Position numbers and translations under genes: made by a program
Notes under the pieces: model-generated
Databases searched by the model: none
The model's input: the letters and a program-made list of their open reading frames with translations, nothing else
What the model was told of the DNA's origin: nothing
In this document: one piece after another, positions 47,816-61,290 of the stretch
Layout: each line of letters begins with the position of its first letter
Position numbering within the stretch: position 1 is the first letter of the stretch
Assembly (NCBI RefSeq): GCF_047496725.1
Contig: NC_132970.1
Span: forward strand, 22,098,001-22,162,000
From: Anoplolepis gracilipes
Lineage: Eukaryota > Arthropoda > Insecta > Hymenoptera > Formicidae
DNA: 64,000 nucleotides
Reading direction: 5' to 3'

Positions 47816-48840
47816 CAATATTGTCTTATTGGCATTTTCAAATAAATTCAAAGCATTCACAACAATAACATTTAATGCGTTTGGCATTTTATGTGATTAT
47901 GAAGTTATGATCCAAAGTTTTGAAAATAATATATTGTAATAATAATAATTACAATAATAATTGTTCTATTATAAACTATATAATAAAGTGATCTGTGTTG
48001 CTCCGATCTATCTCTTTAGCTAATTTGACAAATTCATATATATTTGCATTTAAAATATTTCTTATACTTATAATGCATATAATGTTTAAAAAAAAATTAA
48101 GAAATTTAAAGAATTCAAATTAAGAAATTTTTCTCTCACTTAAATTTATATACGCTAAATTTACGCAATAGGCTAAATAATACATAAATTGTAAAAGCTT
48201 TTGTATTTTAGAATTTTTAATTTATTATAATCGCGTGTCTCGTTGCATATTATTTTAATACTGACGTTATAGATTCAGACATAAGCATGTTCATGAATAC
48301 AAATGATGAAAGGAGGAGATTATAAATCCGTTGGATTTTTAATTTCTTCTCAATTCTTATCTCTTAGGGAACGGAGAAGCGAAGCAGAGTAACAGCGAAA
48401 GAACAGAATTGGCAACTTATCATGGCAATAATTAATGCGCGAGAACGAAAGGAAGAGAGAAAAGGAGAAAGAAGCAGAAAGAACTTCCACAACTACTTTT
48501 TCTTAACACAAACATAAATTGCTGGTTTAATAGATTATTAATCGACAATTTCGATCATTTGCAGCGTGGCTATCAAACTGAAATGTCTCAAACAATGATT
48601 CCACGTTATGCATAAATAAAGAAATTCAATATTTAATAAAAGGAAAAGCTTATAAAACTACACGATAATATATACATATATACATCTTTAAATGCCATTA
48701 ATAATGATTAGTCGAAAATAATGTACATCAGAAATATCTAGCTTTAAAACGAAAGACTAAGAAGCATCACAATACGAGTAAGCGCGGCAAATAAATGTTT
48801 GTAATGAAAACTAAAATATCGTTTCAATAATAAGGTATTG
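47816..48840. other. AT-rich spacer with purine-rich part
   Basis: AT-rich; 48365-48495 is purine-rich on the plus strand (GAA/GAG words). No gene is seen. Confidence 0.55.
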
Positions 48841-49480
48841 TACCTGGAGTTGGGTCGCGAAGAACGAATGTTTATCGCAACACGAATGGTAACATCGAGT
48901 AACAGTTGCCCTTACCTGAAACAAACAGAAAAGATATAGGTACTTCGTTTAGCCAAACATCCCAGAAAATAAGAAATACTCATATTTTCAGTACATGAAG
49001 ATAGCAAAAACCGCGAACAATGGTCGCCTCGGAAAAAACAGCTTTCACGCTATTAATTACTTTCTCCGCGTATCATGCCGTAAAGCACGAAGGTTTTGTT
49101 AGTACCGGGGTTTATATTTTCCATATTTTCAAGAGGTTCATTAATCATGCGTAATCAATGGTAACCGATCGATTAAAGCATCCCGCTCCTTTCCACAAGC
49201 GCCGAGATAAGAGCGGGATGACGAAGAAAGGAAGGAAACTTTCTTATTAACACAATCAATCAAATCGCCTCGAATTTAAAGCATTTTTCACGATTTTCCG
49301 CGTTTCTGAGCAGCTTGCTGAAAAAATTCCCTCCGGTGAGAGGCCAACGATCGGTTCCGCGGGAGGGTGCGGAGGGTAAGGTCTGCCAATCGATGCGGAA
49401 TTAAGAAGCGACGCTTACTTTTCGGACGGCTAATTATGAAAGCGCGATCACCCGCCGAAAATGATTGCCACACACCACTT
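48841..49480. promoter_or_regulatory. CpG-containing island, candidate regulatory DNA
   Basis: Non-repetitive island, most CpG-rich at 49180-49460. A minus-strand frame of 61 codons (49288-49473) is not recognisable. Contains TTAATTA and ATTAATC homeodomain-type words near 49053 and 49141. Confidence 0.25.
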
Positions 49481-50290
49481 TTTTTCTCTGTGTTATTCGT
49501 AGAAAAAAAATAATTGCTTTACAGAGAGTTTCTGCAGTTTATTGCAATTCGTATTATTTATCTTGAGAAAAAGAGAAAATAATTTATTTTCTATCGAAAG
49601 ATATAATAATTTTATATAAATATAATTCTCTTTATTGATAAGTGAAAAATATATATAAAATACATAATCAAAATTTTAATCCAATTAAATAATTAAATGT
49701 AAATATTTCTTTTTATTATATTGTACAAACACTCATACGTAATTATTTTCCAACGCGTATTTGACTTTCAGCAATTTTTTTCCATCAAAACCGCGGCAAA
49801 AGGTTAGGTACTTCGGCTTAATTGTTTACGAAATATCGGCGCACGGAAGAAAAGAAGAAAGTTTTAAACTCGTAAAAGTCTGGAAAATGAACACAGGCCA
49901 CTTATTCCCTTTGTTTACCGCGCTTCCCGCGTCGCAAGTCTTATTACGTTTCGCATTACGCTATAACGTTCTAAATGTCGTCAAACTGCTTTCTTTAATT
50001 AACTTTGGAATTTTAACACAGTAAAATATTAAAAAGAAAGAGTCGTTTACACGATGTTTAATTTACATCCTCGTCTTTTAGAAGGGTCGTGGAAGCAGTA
50101 CGTAATATCATGAAAATTGCTCAATAAATTTAAGTGTCCGAAATGATGCCTCTATAACAGTATACTAATCGTATTCCAACCCTCCGCCCACCCAACCCCT
50201 GTCAACTGTCTTCATTTGCAGATGGCTTTGTATATAAAAAGTGCTATTGTGTTCTCATCTTCCGAAAGATATAACAAGTAGCGCAACAGG
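49481..50290. other. AT-rich part then a mild GC patch
   Basis: AT-rich to about 49740, then mild GC enrichment at 49750-50010 and a C-rich run at about 50177-50205. The 87-codon frame at 49761-50024 is not recognisable. Confidence 0.35.
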
Positions 50291-51540
50291 ATTACGTAAA
50301 ATTAATTGAAAATTCTAATACAATAATAAAAGTAAAAAAAGTTCCATAAAATTACAATATATAAATAATTACTTTCTATGTTAAGAATATATATAATAAA
50401 TTTAAAAAAAAGATATATATATATATATATATAAATTCTTTATATACCTTTTTATATATTTTTTTCAAATCTCTTTTATATAATATTAATGAATAATCTT
50501 CTGAAAATAAATAAGAGATAAATTCGATACAAAGCAAGTAAAATAGCGAGACATATATGACGTTACATGTTTATCAAAGTGTCTCTTGCAGTGGATGAGA
50601 ATGCGATGTAGCTTCTCAATATTTCACGTACGGAAGTATTAAACCATATCGGATTATTCCGAGTAATAAAAATATCTGATTCGTAGAGACAGTAATGAGT
50701 GATCAAATATTACATGTAATATTTCCGTAACATGCCGTCGCATATTCTGACACAGCTTCGTTAAATATCATATCCCAAATGAGAGCGCGACAATGTCTGG
50801 CGAGATTTCTAAAGCGCGTCTACCCCCGCGTGACTGAGTTTAATATTTAACACCTGTGACGGTTAGTCGCGGTAGTTGGTGGTTCGTAGACGCATACTCG
50901 TAGATAATCGCGGACGACGATGAATTACATAATCATATCCTTACGAGGTAATTATGCCACTTGAAAAGTCTCAATGTAACAATTAAATCTCGATAGAAAA
51001 ACAGCAATTTTAGTTTATTTTAGTAAATATATGTATATCACAATTTTATAATACATAGTATAATTATATGTATGTTCATGATATTTTCTTATCACGGTAT
51101 TAATTTAAGGAGAACTCTGTTTTTAGTATCAGTATATAACAGCAAAAAATGGCAGGTCATTCATCTTCGAAAGATTAAGCCGATTTATAATTGAAATATC
51201 TTAAATCTTTGTTTGTCGCGTAGACATTAATGTTTTGTAAGAACAGTGATAGATCAGTGATAGAATAGCTATTTTATTCTACTCGACGATAACTTTTTAT
51301 GCTGAATTAATTATCACGCACGTCATGACATTCGAGGAAAAAGATAGAAGTGACGTGTATTTGATAAAGCGATGATATTATCAGATCTTTATCTTCTCAT
51401 TCTACAGGTAAATGAATGTAAACTATATTCTTTTTTTGTTGCTTTTTAATCATTAAGGAAAATTATTGGCATTCTTTTTCATTCTAAAAAAAAGAGAAAA
51501 AAATATACAATGCACGAAGGCTCTTAACGTATGTATTCCT
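50291..51540. other. AT-rich spacer with a CpG patch
   Basis: AT-rich, with (AT)n at about 50414-50431 and a small CpG patch at about 50740-50930. Nothing is recognised. Confidence 0.5.
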
Positions 51541-52060
51541 GCATACACACGTTACCCTCACTTTCACGCAGATAGAATCGGAATCTCCTAAACTCTTGAT
51601 GATGAGGGGGAGCAAAAGGAAAGAAACTTTCAAGATCGAACCGCAAAGTCGAGGAACTCTTTAGTGCATCTGTTCGCCTGCTCGTGGCGGCCACCGACTT
51701 GTTCTCTCGACTCGTTCCAACGGGATGACAGGTAGAGGAGCTTGGGGACGGGTCTGACGTTTTCTCTCTTTCGCACGTTGCGACAGCCTGATAATATCAC
51801 AGTGTTATTTTACGTATAACTTCACGCGCGAACGCCCGATAAATTCGCCCGATCGATTTTCCACGGCTTTGCACCTCGCAGCGAGTTAATTGGCCAGTAA
51901 TCCAGTAAATAACGAAGCAGCCGGTGATAAATCCGAGCTGGATGGCTCCTTAAGGTGCCTAAAATCCTGTTATCAACGTCATCGTAACCTGTTCGCTCTA
52001 ACAGTTGATTTATGCATGAGCAGTTTCTAGAAGTGCGCACAACAGTTGTCAACATGTGAT
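51541..52060. promoter_or_regulatory. GC/CpG-rich island, candidate regulatory DNA
   Basis: Non-repetitive CpG island. Contains GAGTTAATTGG near 51882 and GCTCCTTAAGGTG at 51945-51957; the latter 13-mer also occurs at 19481-19493, though exact 13-base repeats are expected by chance in this much sequence. Minus-strand frame 51822-52055 is not recognisable. Confidence 0.3.
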
Positions 52061-52930
52061 GATGTTATCAAACATAATATTATTAACAATATGCCGCAAA
52101 TATAAATTGCAGTCTCAAATTTGCACTGATAATATACCGATTAAATTAGTGACAAGTACTGCAGTATATCTACTTGTTTCATACGTAATTATTCTTACAT
52201 AAATATACGAGATGAAATGAATCTGTGATCTTGAAATAATACGATACGATATTCTCGTACATAATGTAACATGTAAAAAACTTACAAGCTACACACTTTT
52301 CATTTAAAGAAAGATGACAGTCTATATTTTTTAAGATCCACATATAAATGTTATCAAACGTTTCTGATATATTTATAACATGTCGCGTTTTTAAATCCAT
52401 CAATCATAATTTTTATCTTTTTACGGTGCTTTTAGTCGTCATGTAATAAAGATCCTTGAATACTTGTTCGATTTTATCGCGCATCATTTTCAATCATTTG
52501 CATAACGCATACTTTTCATTTTACATGCCATTTTATGAGAAAACACGGCAATCGCGAAAACAATTAACGCCATGTGGAATTTTCAGCAATTTGGAGCGCA
52601 AAATACTACCTATCGTGTTGGAGAATAATTGATAATCAAATTATCAAAATAAAAAGAATCTCGCGGAAATATTTCATAATTATGCGTGATATAAAATCAG
52701 TTATCAAACTATTCAGCGCGTTGTATTTGTTTTCGTATTTACATTGCCAATAATACAACATAGATAATAAAATATATTTTGCTAAAAATATGTATTAATA
52801 ATAATAATAAAAATATTTTTTCAATAAAAAATTACGAGCTCCTGTTATACATGTAAGTTGGAGTTTTTAATTATTATAATTTGTTAATAATAATATTGTG
52901 TTAATAATAATATGAGATATTTTACAGCAT
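52061..52930. other. AT-rich spacer, no gene seen
   Basis: AT-rich DNA with TAA/AAT trinucleotide runs near 52794-52812. Nothing else recognised. Confidence 0.6.
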
Positions 52931-53272
52931 GTCCTAAAATCACTGAATACCTTTTAATAGACGTATTCTTTGACCACGTTGAAGATTAACGATTTTTCCT
53001 GAGCGAAAATGTTGAGGTATCAATAATTTTTGAGTTATAAGCGATTGAAAAAAAAAGGTTTTTCACAAACTAAACTTTGTGGAGTTAAAAGATTAACACA
53101 ATTATCTTTTTCAGTTAATTTCAGGTGGAATTTACTTTAATAAAATTTTAATTTGAGACTTAGTTACAAAGATATTATATAATGGCAAAAATTGAAAGTT
53201 TGCAAAAAATTGATGACCTCTCTCGACATTTTCGCTAAGAAAAAATTAAAACCATTCTTAAAAAAGTCCACT
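52931..53272 (+). mobile_element. MITE-like repeat, copy B, about 342 bp
   Basis: Second copy of the family at 27383-27730, in the opposite orientation. It starts GTCCTAAAATCAC and ends near AAAAAAGTCCAC. Subterminal inverted repeats are clear: AGCGAAAATGTTGAGG at about 53002-53017 pairs with the sequence at about 53203-53236, where CGACATTTTCGCT is seen. The middle carries GTGGAGTTAAAAGATTA and CAGTTAATTTCAGG. The similar length of the two copies supports defined ends. No coding capacity. Confidence 0.8.
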
Positions 53273-53560
53273 TAAAAAAAAAACCATTTACGATGGATTC
53301 AAGATCCTGCATAATAAATAAAGAATTTGAAGAACTGTGATAATTTAAAATCATTATACGAATATACAATAAATATATTCATAGAATTATTTAAAAATAC
53401 TTTGGATTCTCTTTCTCTCTAATCTATATTTATATTTAAATGTAACCTGTCAAAATTCCCTTAAAATAATGAAATATATTTTGAAATATATTTTGTTAAA
53501 AAGTAAGAATTTGTACATCTAAACTGTACGCTTGAACATTGTATCTTTGATAATACTGTC
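53273..53560. other. AT-rich spacer
   Basis: AT-rich sequence right of the repeat; nothing recognised. Confidence 0.6.
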
Positions 53561-54010
53561 TCTTTATATGATCGATACTGGTCGCATTGCCGTGCCAATA
53601 TCGAATTCATGCTCATGGATAGAGTGTCTCTCGTTCCAATACGGTCCGGTAACGCTTAACTTTGCCTCGTTGTTTTATTCGTTGCGAAGCCGGGCTGATG
53701 AGGGAACGACACTCGACGCCGATTCATCCGCGGCTCAGTCACAAGATGTGATCAGCACCAGTATCATCGGGGAAAAATAATTACAATCGGCCGTCTAGTA
53801 AGCGCGCCATCCTCTCCGATCATCCACCCTACATACATACATTCAGCCCATCGCTTCGCGACACCACTTCACCACGTGTTTGCGGTTCGCCGACCCTGTA
53901 CAAAATCCTAGCCATCATTATTATACTCTTGGTGCTCTTTATTATTACTTTCGCGTAACGTAACGATGTGTCGCCAAAAGCGAACTGCGGACAACAACAG
54001 CGACTAACGA
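53561..54010. promoter_or_regulatory. GC/CpG-rich island, candidate regulatory DNA
   Basis: Non-repetitive patch with CpG at 53680-53920. The 82-codon frame (53532-53780) starts with a hydrophobic stretch and then becomes acidic and Ser-rich, but no family is recognised. No promoter motif is clear. Confidence 0.25.
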
Positions 54011-55180
54011 TGATATATCTGTCATTATTATATTCATATTATATATATTATCGCGTTTTGCGATAAATAGATACTCGAAACATATCGATATAATAATGTA
54101 TGAATATTAAAATTATATGCGAAATGCTTTAAGCAATTAAGATTTGGATATATTTTAATTTTTAATTCTTTTTATATCAATCCGTGATAATTTTATGATG
54201 GAAATAAGTATCAAGATAAGTATCAAAATTGTAATATCTTTTAGACAAGTTTAATCTTTTTATTGCATTTCATTGATTCGAATATAGATGGAACGTGATA
54301 TCGCAGTCCATAAAATTTATATGGATTGCAGAGTCGCGTTTTATTTAATTACGCATGTTAATGAAGGGACTTTAAGAAAACAGTGGATTTGAGATCATCA
54401 GGAAGCCTACTTAATATTCTCCCTTCGCAGACACACGCTTTAAGAAAATTGTACTATAATAATATCTGAAGATGCATAAGACGCTTGATCAAAAGACGGG
54501 CATCTAAATGAGGGGCTAATGAATTCTTCACATGTTAAATTAAACTATGTTTTGATTAACAGACAACAAAATTCCTCAAATATTAAATCAAAATTTTATA
54601 TAATTAATTTATGTGGATATTACTCACTCGCTCTTAAGTAGGTTAATTCTCCGAATTTGTGTTACTCATAAATCATATTTAAAATTAACTGTACATAAAT
54701 TCTGGTTAATGGTGTGAAGTTCAAAACTAAGATATGTGTGACACTAACAAAATTTATTCCTAACTTTAAATATAGATTATTACAGAAAACAAACTTTTCT
54801 TCTTACACTGAAAAATATATCTGCTACAATTATTATAGTATATTGTTTATTTTATATAAAATTGTTAAAAAATTCCTTCAATAATTATGTTGTATCAAGT
54901 AAAACAAGACAAAAAAAAAACCTTTAAAAAGTTTTCAAGTAAGAATAAAAATAAAAGCTATATGTAAGAAAAAATTCTATTATTTAGGAATTTTTAGAAA
55001 TAATACAAAGCGTTTAAAATTTACTGTTTAACACACAGTATTTCTAATTTACTTTTATTTTATCATTTATCATGCTTGCATTATAAATCCACAAGAATGG
55101 AATAAAGTTTGATTAAAAAAAATGCTTGAGATAAATCTATGATAAAATCAATAAAAAAAAAAAATAGAATAATATATCTA
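54011..55180. other. AT-rich spacer, no gene seen
   Basis: AT-rich DNA. GCAGTCCATA and TATGGATTGC at about 54304-54330 form a small hairpin with one mismatch. Nothing else recognised. Confidence 0.55.
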
Positions 55181-55970
55181 GCATAAAATCACCGTTAATC
55201 TGACGACATAACGAGCTGAAAAGCCCGAGTGTTCGCCTAGCGGCGGCGTGTTTATCCGATCGCGAATGCGAAAAACGCGTTGGAGCGAATCTATTCACCC
55301 GTTGTCGCGCTTGTACGTGTTTCGCGCCTTCACACGCTCCGCACGCCGAGATCGTTAACCCTAATGGCATTCCCAGGGAGTTGCGTAGAGACTTTAGGAC
55401 GCGCGCCATTTTCCGCGCGCGGGAAGCTCTTCTTCGTCGAGTTTATCAGCGCGATCTTTCCCGTGCGCAAGTCGCGTCGGTCCACGACTCTCGCAAGGCG
55501 ACTTTTTAGAAGCGACTCTTTCGAACTTTTAACGCTCCTTACATTTGCATACGCATCTTCCGGTGATAAAGAATGCGCGGGAATACGAAACGAGTCGCAC
55601 CTTGCGCATGTGCATAACTGCCTGAATATATGGTCTATTCTAGATACATAACTATTAATACATACTAATATCTATGCGCGCACGCGTGAGCCAGGACTAG
55701 GTTCTTGGCCGACGTTGACCACTTCTACCTCTCATCAATGGCGCATTCAGACACACGCATACGCGAATTTATCAACGGGAATGAGCCACTGCCAGCCTGC
55801 TGTTCGTAGTTGTCGTGCCGAGTTCTCAACGTGCTCCGTTCACGCATTCGCGATACCGTACGCGCCGCAGAAAAATCATCGTATGCCGATGTAAATTAGC
55901 CACTGCGACTAAACATAGATAGATGAACGCGTGAATTTCCGGAATCCATCGGTCGGATTTCGAGAACAGC
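55181..55970. promoter_or_regulatory. GC/CpG-rich island, candidate regulatory DNA
   Basis: Dense CpG at about 55195-55600 and moderate to 55960. A 123-codon plus-strand frame (55280-55651) overlaps a 90-codon minus-strand frame (55137-55409). Arg/Leu/Ser-rich composition and lack of motifs suggest neither is a gene. Confidence 0.3.
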
Positions 55971-58900
55971 CATTATTACTTCGAGAAGTATTTGTATCGA
56001 GATAAGCTTATGTAATGCGGAATTAAATGTTGCTAATCTGTTCATAAATAGACAGATAATTTTTAATACGTTCAAGTCAGAAATATAATTGATTACTTTA
56101 CCTATAACTAGAATAATTGTATGAAATATTTTTCTTTAATTGTAGCCGACTGCTACAATCCGTAAACATACAATAATAATCGAAATTTTAATTTCAGTAA
56201 TTATATCAAATATTGTGGCACATGATCGACTTCATTATTGATCTTAAAATTAAAACGGAAATGCGACTTTGATGAAGATAATAATAATTTTATTGGAAAC
56301 TATATCTAACATTATTACGTAAATGCATTATTGCATTAAATAGGATTTGCATACATCTAACTTTGAACATTTAATAATTCTTAAATTCGTTCTATTTCAA
56401 CTTATCATAATTGCAGACGTAAATCTTGACATTTATATTACAGTTTGTAATATTTATCTCGTTGTTCTTAATTCAAAGATTAACTTGAAGCAAAATCTGA
56501 GAATGCGTGATACGTCTATAAAAATACACAAGTATTGATATACATATTGTTTAATGGAAAATAAAAAAATTTAATACCAGTCAAAATGTAATATGTAACG
56601 TAAAAGTGAAATGCATACTTGCCGAATCGATATTTCTTACAAACGTGAGACAGTAAGGCGCTATTTGGAGCATTAGTATACTCGTTATGCACATAATGAT
56701 TCATATTTTAATTTGCTCTCGTCATTAATTTCCAGATAGCAGACAAGTCTGCGATTATTATAACCACGTGATAATATGCTCTGTATGAATTATCTTATCT
56801 AAATGCATGTACTTCGCACGATAATGACGTTGTTAAATTGCATGATTTCACAAAGACGAAGAAAAAATTTCTAATTTACTACTTTCCCAATCATGATTTA
56901 ACACTTCTTTAAATCTAGCAGTTTCATATTATTAATAAAATACGTTCGATAGATGCAATAAAGCAACGTGCAATGAATTGTTTTAAAAACACCATAAATT
57001 ATAAACCAAAGGCTGTAGTGAAAGAGGGAAGTTTCAAGATAACTTGCGACCTAGCAAATTTTTCATTATCTCGTGCCATAATCTATTTACGGAAAAGATT
57101 TAGAGCCAGGACGTGCGACCCAGGCAGTCCGAATTCATTATTCCTTTAAAAATATTAACTTCGCCAAGTCTGCCATTTTCTGGCAGAAAAACAAACCTAT
57201 GCAAAGAAGTGATAAAAGTTTTGTATCGATAAAACTTGTGAGTCAGACTCATATATTTTTTTCGAGCTTCTGCACAAATTTTCTTATTTTTATTTCTATT
57301 AAATAACATATGTTATTATATATGTGTGTGTGTGTGTATGAATAATTATCTCCTCTCATAATTATTTTCAATTTATATAATTAAATGTCAATATACGCTC
57401 GCGGTAAAACATCTTTGACTTTTTGATAGTTTGCAACGTAATACGAAATATAAATGTTTCACGTCACCTAGATTTCAAAATTGTCGAAATTTAAATATTT
57501 ACTTTATATAAGAAATTTATTCCGAAGAAACTTATAAAAACAATCGATATATCATCGAGGTTGAAATTTTTTAAACTACAAAATTTATGTAGCTGCCTTG
57601 AGTATTGGGTTAATGTAATATTATTTTAAATTATTTCTCTGAAAATTTATTCGCGAAATGTTAATACTAAATTTTTAGATTTTTATAATTCAAAAAAAGA
57701 AAGTATCTTTATAAAGTATCTGTTCTGTTAAAGAAAAGGCGACTGTAAAGTGAAAAAGATTGCACATTTTTGGCACGTACTATTCCAAGATAATCTTATT
57801 TAATTAACGAAAATCATGATTAATGTCTATCTTTTAAAACACATTGATTAAATCTCGTTTGCATTCGATGAAGTCATCAACAGTTATTTTCTTCTTTGAT
57901 ACATTATAAATTCATAAGCATGTTATGTAGAATTATAAATATTTCAGTGACAATTCTTTGAAAGCTTCCTGTCCGGAGAGGAATAATTAACTGATCAAAT
58001 AATTGCCGTTGCACTATATTTCCAAGTAATAATTCAAGCGCAATACATATTTGCAGCTGTGAGTCGCTACGCTTGTCGCAATTAAATTTATGCCATTCTA
58101 AGAATAAGTGTCGTGAAAATAGAGTTCTGTTCTGTTGTCATTGCTTTGTTCGATGTATTTCGCACTAGTAATCAGATTTAAGTCAAATCGAATTTGCCGC
58201 TGTGCGACGAAAGACTTGTAAATTATTGAGAAGTATTCCGTTCGCATTATTTGTTTATAATTATTTATTAATTTTTGTGATGCTAATTTAAAGTAAAGCT
58301 TGTTTATCTATTATTATTTCAGTAAAGTACTGTATTAATTTAATTTCTTGGCAGAAATATTATTTGCCAAATTTTCAGGTGTAATTTAAATTTTTTCACT
58401 TATCTCTTTTTACCTTTTTTAAGTTTTTCCTTTTTCAAATATAACATCTAGTTTTATTATAAAATTAAATTTTATTCCTAAAATTATATCTCTTTTTCAT
58501 TAAATATCGCTATTTAATTCATAGTTTAAAATATGTAATTATTAACTTTTTTATGTTTTACCAGCTTCTCAATATATACAAGAATACATTAAAATGTAAC
58601 TGTACGACTTTAAGAAGCACGATAGTGCATATAACGAGTCTACACACGTAGATTAAGGCATTTATTAATGCAAATTTAAATAGCATGGTCGCGTAAATAA
58701 ATAATGACAAGGAAAAAGACGATTACATATACCGGTTTTCAATAAAATTCTCGCAATTGCGGAAGTTGAAACTACTTGAAAGCAAAACAAAATATATTAA
58801 AGCCGCTAAGAATGGAGCGTAGACAGTAAATCTGTCTCGTTTGGCACATTCGTATCTATTTCCTCGAGTGAATAATTTACTTATCAATTATTAAGCGCGG

Positions 58901-59200
58901 GCTACGTAACATACCAAGATTTATATCCATGATCATCGAGCGCTATCTTTTCGCGGTTCTATTACACAAAGTAAATTACATATTTTTATATTTCAATGCA
59001 AACCATTGGAATTATTATCGAGAGTAGTAACGTAAATAAATCTTTTTTACATTTTTATATTTTTATATAATTTATATTATATATTTTTCTATTTTATTTA
59101 GCAAGAGAATATTGATATAATGCTAGTTATAATCAAACAATAAATACGTAAATTCAGAAATCTATTTCGGCAACATTCTTACGAATTATCCTTAACGAAC
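55971..59200. other. Long AT-rich spacer, no gene seen
   Basis: About 3.2 kb of AT-rich DNA with a short (GT)n at about 57321-57337 and slightly richer parts around 57000-57200 and 57960-58210. Frames are short and compositional. No organised repeats are seen by eye. Confidence 0.55.
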
Positions 59201-59414
59201 TGAATACGATAATAAATTTGTCAACAAAGGGACAGTTCGTATATTCCGCGCGGAGTGCAAAGAGCAACTATTCCCGTAAACGCGGAGTGAGGAGCGCGAA
59301 TAAGAGAAAGAGAAAATGCAGCGCATGGCAATGCCATTGCACTATTTGTGTGTGCAAGCCGTTCGTCCGACTTCCTGAAATAGGAGCAAAATGGAAGAAA
59401 GTCGACGAGCAAAC

Positions 59415-59479
59415 GCGAGGCGAGGCGCGGCGCGGATCAGATCAGCTCAGCTCAGCTCGGCTCGGCTCGGCTCGGCTCA
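59415..59479. repeat. Pentanucleotide array, 13 units in ordered blocks
   Basis: Thirteen five-base units in one unbroken register: GCGAG twice, GCGCG twice, GATCA twice, GCTCA twice, GCTCG four times, GCTCA once. Variants are in adjacent identical pairs or fours, suggesting growth by duplication of neighbouring units. Confidence 0.95.
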
Positions 59480-59596
59480 AAACCGCTCGGCCGGGACTCG
59501 AGTATATCGACGTCGCACACACAACCGAGCGGTAAATCCATCGTGCCGTTCGGTATGTAAATCGCTTATCGCTCCTAGTGGACCACTCGGTATAAT

Positions 59597-59615
59597 TAGG
59601 TAGGTAGGTAGGTAG
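59597..59615. repeat. (TAGG)n microsatellite
   Basis: Nearly five TAGG units, followed by degenerate GTAAG and TAGG/TAGA words to about 59645. Confidence 0.9.
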
Positions 59616-59870
59616 CTGTGGGGTAAGTAAGTATAGGTAGATAGAGGAATGGCATCATGCGCGCCGGACATGTATCTGCACGTCTAATGGCGAGGAGGAC
59701 GAGAACGAGGCAGTCTCGCGGAATTAGGCTCTTCCGTTGTTTCTATTACAAAATAGATGGCACGATATTGCGAGTCAACGTCGTCGCGCGGCTAATCTCC
59801 GTTTTTTCCACCGGAAGGCAGCGTAATCGCGCGAACAAGCTCCACGATTCGTGAAAACGATCGCAGGCGA

Positions 59871-61290
59871 AAAAAACGTAAAATGAAGGAGCTGCTTGAT
59901 ATAATTACAGTTCTCTGAATTATTCTATCATTTTCACATTCGTCGTCATTTAGTGCTCGTACGATTTTTTTAAGAGATTTCTTACAGAAATCAATTTACC
60001 GTAAATTTATCATATAAAAAATTTTTTTAATGCCATATGTAGAAATTAATATATAGTTTCTACCTATTATAATAATACAAAATTATTATGCAACATGGTG
60101 CATTAATTATAAAATTTATTATAATTTATTGAGTCATATATATGTATAAAATCTTACGAGTTCTAAATATAAATTAAATCTTTACAATAAAAATATAATA
60201 TAATCGTCTCTATATATTCGTATTAAACTTATAATATTGCCCTCACATGGCAAGATGCCATAAGATTCAAGTTCTTATAAATTATTATATAAACGATTTA
60301 ACAGGAAAAGTACGTTTCGATGAAACACACGTATTCGGAAAATACGCCGAGATGGCAATCTATTTATCGTCACCTTTGTTAGATTTTCCTAGTGTTACAA
60401 AATAGAATTATATAATATTGTTAAATTTTCCATCAATAACAATTTTTGTTTTCCTTGTATTTGCTTATCAGCTTTCTGCAAAGTATCCGCAATTCTGTCT
60501 TTAGCGCCCACGTAATAGTAACAATTATGTGACTCGGATTGAAGTTAAACAAGTCAATGTCAACGCAACTAATTTACCTCCACATGATCCATCGAAATTA
60601 CAATTTGATATAAATCTGTTTTTTCTTTTTTATGATTACATTTTGTTAGCTCTCCATAACGTCTCACGCGATCATCTTGTCATCCACTGATTGTTTTTGC
60701 AACGTAAATTGTATTTGTAGAACAATTGTAACTAAATTGTCGGATGTTGTTAGTATTGAATCATAACATGACGATAAGTTTCGAATTTAATAAAGCTTGG
60801 AATTTATTTCAAAACAAGTCATAAATTGATACGATAGCGCGCGCGTTTTTATTTATTAATTTTAACATAATCTTACCGTATAGGCAAGTAAAATTAAAAT
60901 TTTTTAAAAATTTGTATCAAGAATTGTGTTTATATAATAATTTTTCAATTACAATTAAATAGTCAAAATTGTATCGTAAAATAAAAATGTCATTTGATAC
61001 ATATTACGTGAAAAAATATGACTCATTATAATTCCATCTAGTAAAACGTATATATGTATATCATAAGCTTAATAAAAAATGTATAATAACACAACGAGTT
61101 TCACATTGTCACACTAACGATTATAAATGCGTGTGCAGTGATAAGTACATTTTCTATTCAACGTAACTAGGTCAGAATAGCAGACAAAGAAAAGGATAAA
61201 TTCTTGGAGCTGTGAGTAAAAAAAAAAGCTTGATGAAAGGACGCAAACTTGACTAAATTTACTAGATGTGTATATACTTTGAAAAGTATC
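59871..61290. other. AT-rich spacer, no gene seen
   Basis: AT-rich DNA without recognisable features apart from short A/T inverted words around 60050-60130. Confidence 0.6.

Larger units (their letters stand above)
59201..59870. promoter_or_regulatory. GC/CpG-rich island with pentamer array
   Basis: CpG-rich island containing the 13-unit pentamer array (59415-59479) and a (TAGG)n tract (59597-59615). Three overlapping frames on both strands run through the repeats and are not genes. It could be a regulatory or transcription-start region. Confidence 0.3.

Noticed and set aside
19481..51957. The shared 13-mer GCTCCTTAAGGTG at 19481 and 51945 as a dispersed regulatory motif.
   Set aside because: Exact 13-base repeats are expected by chance many times in 64 kb when both strands are counted, and the flanks do not match.
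55280..55651. 123-codon plus-strand frame.
   Set aside because: No recognisable motif, and it overlaps a minus-strand frame in the same CpG island.
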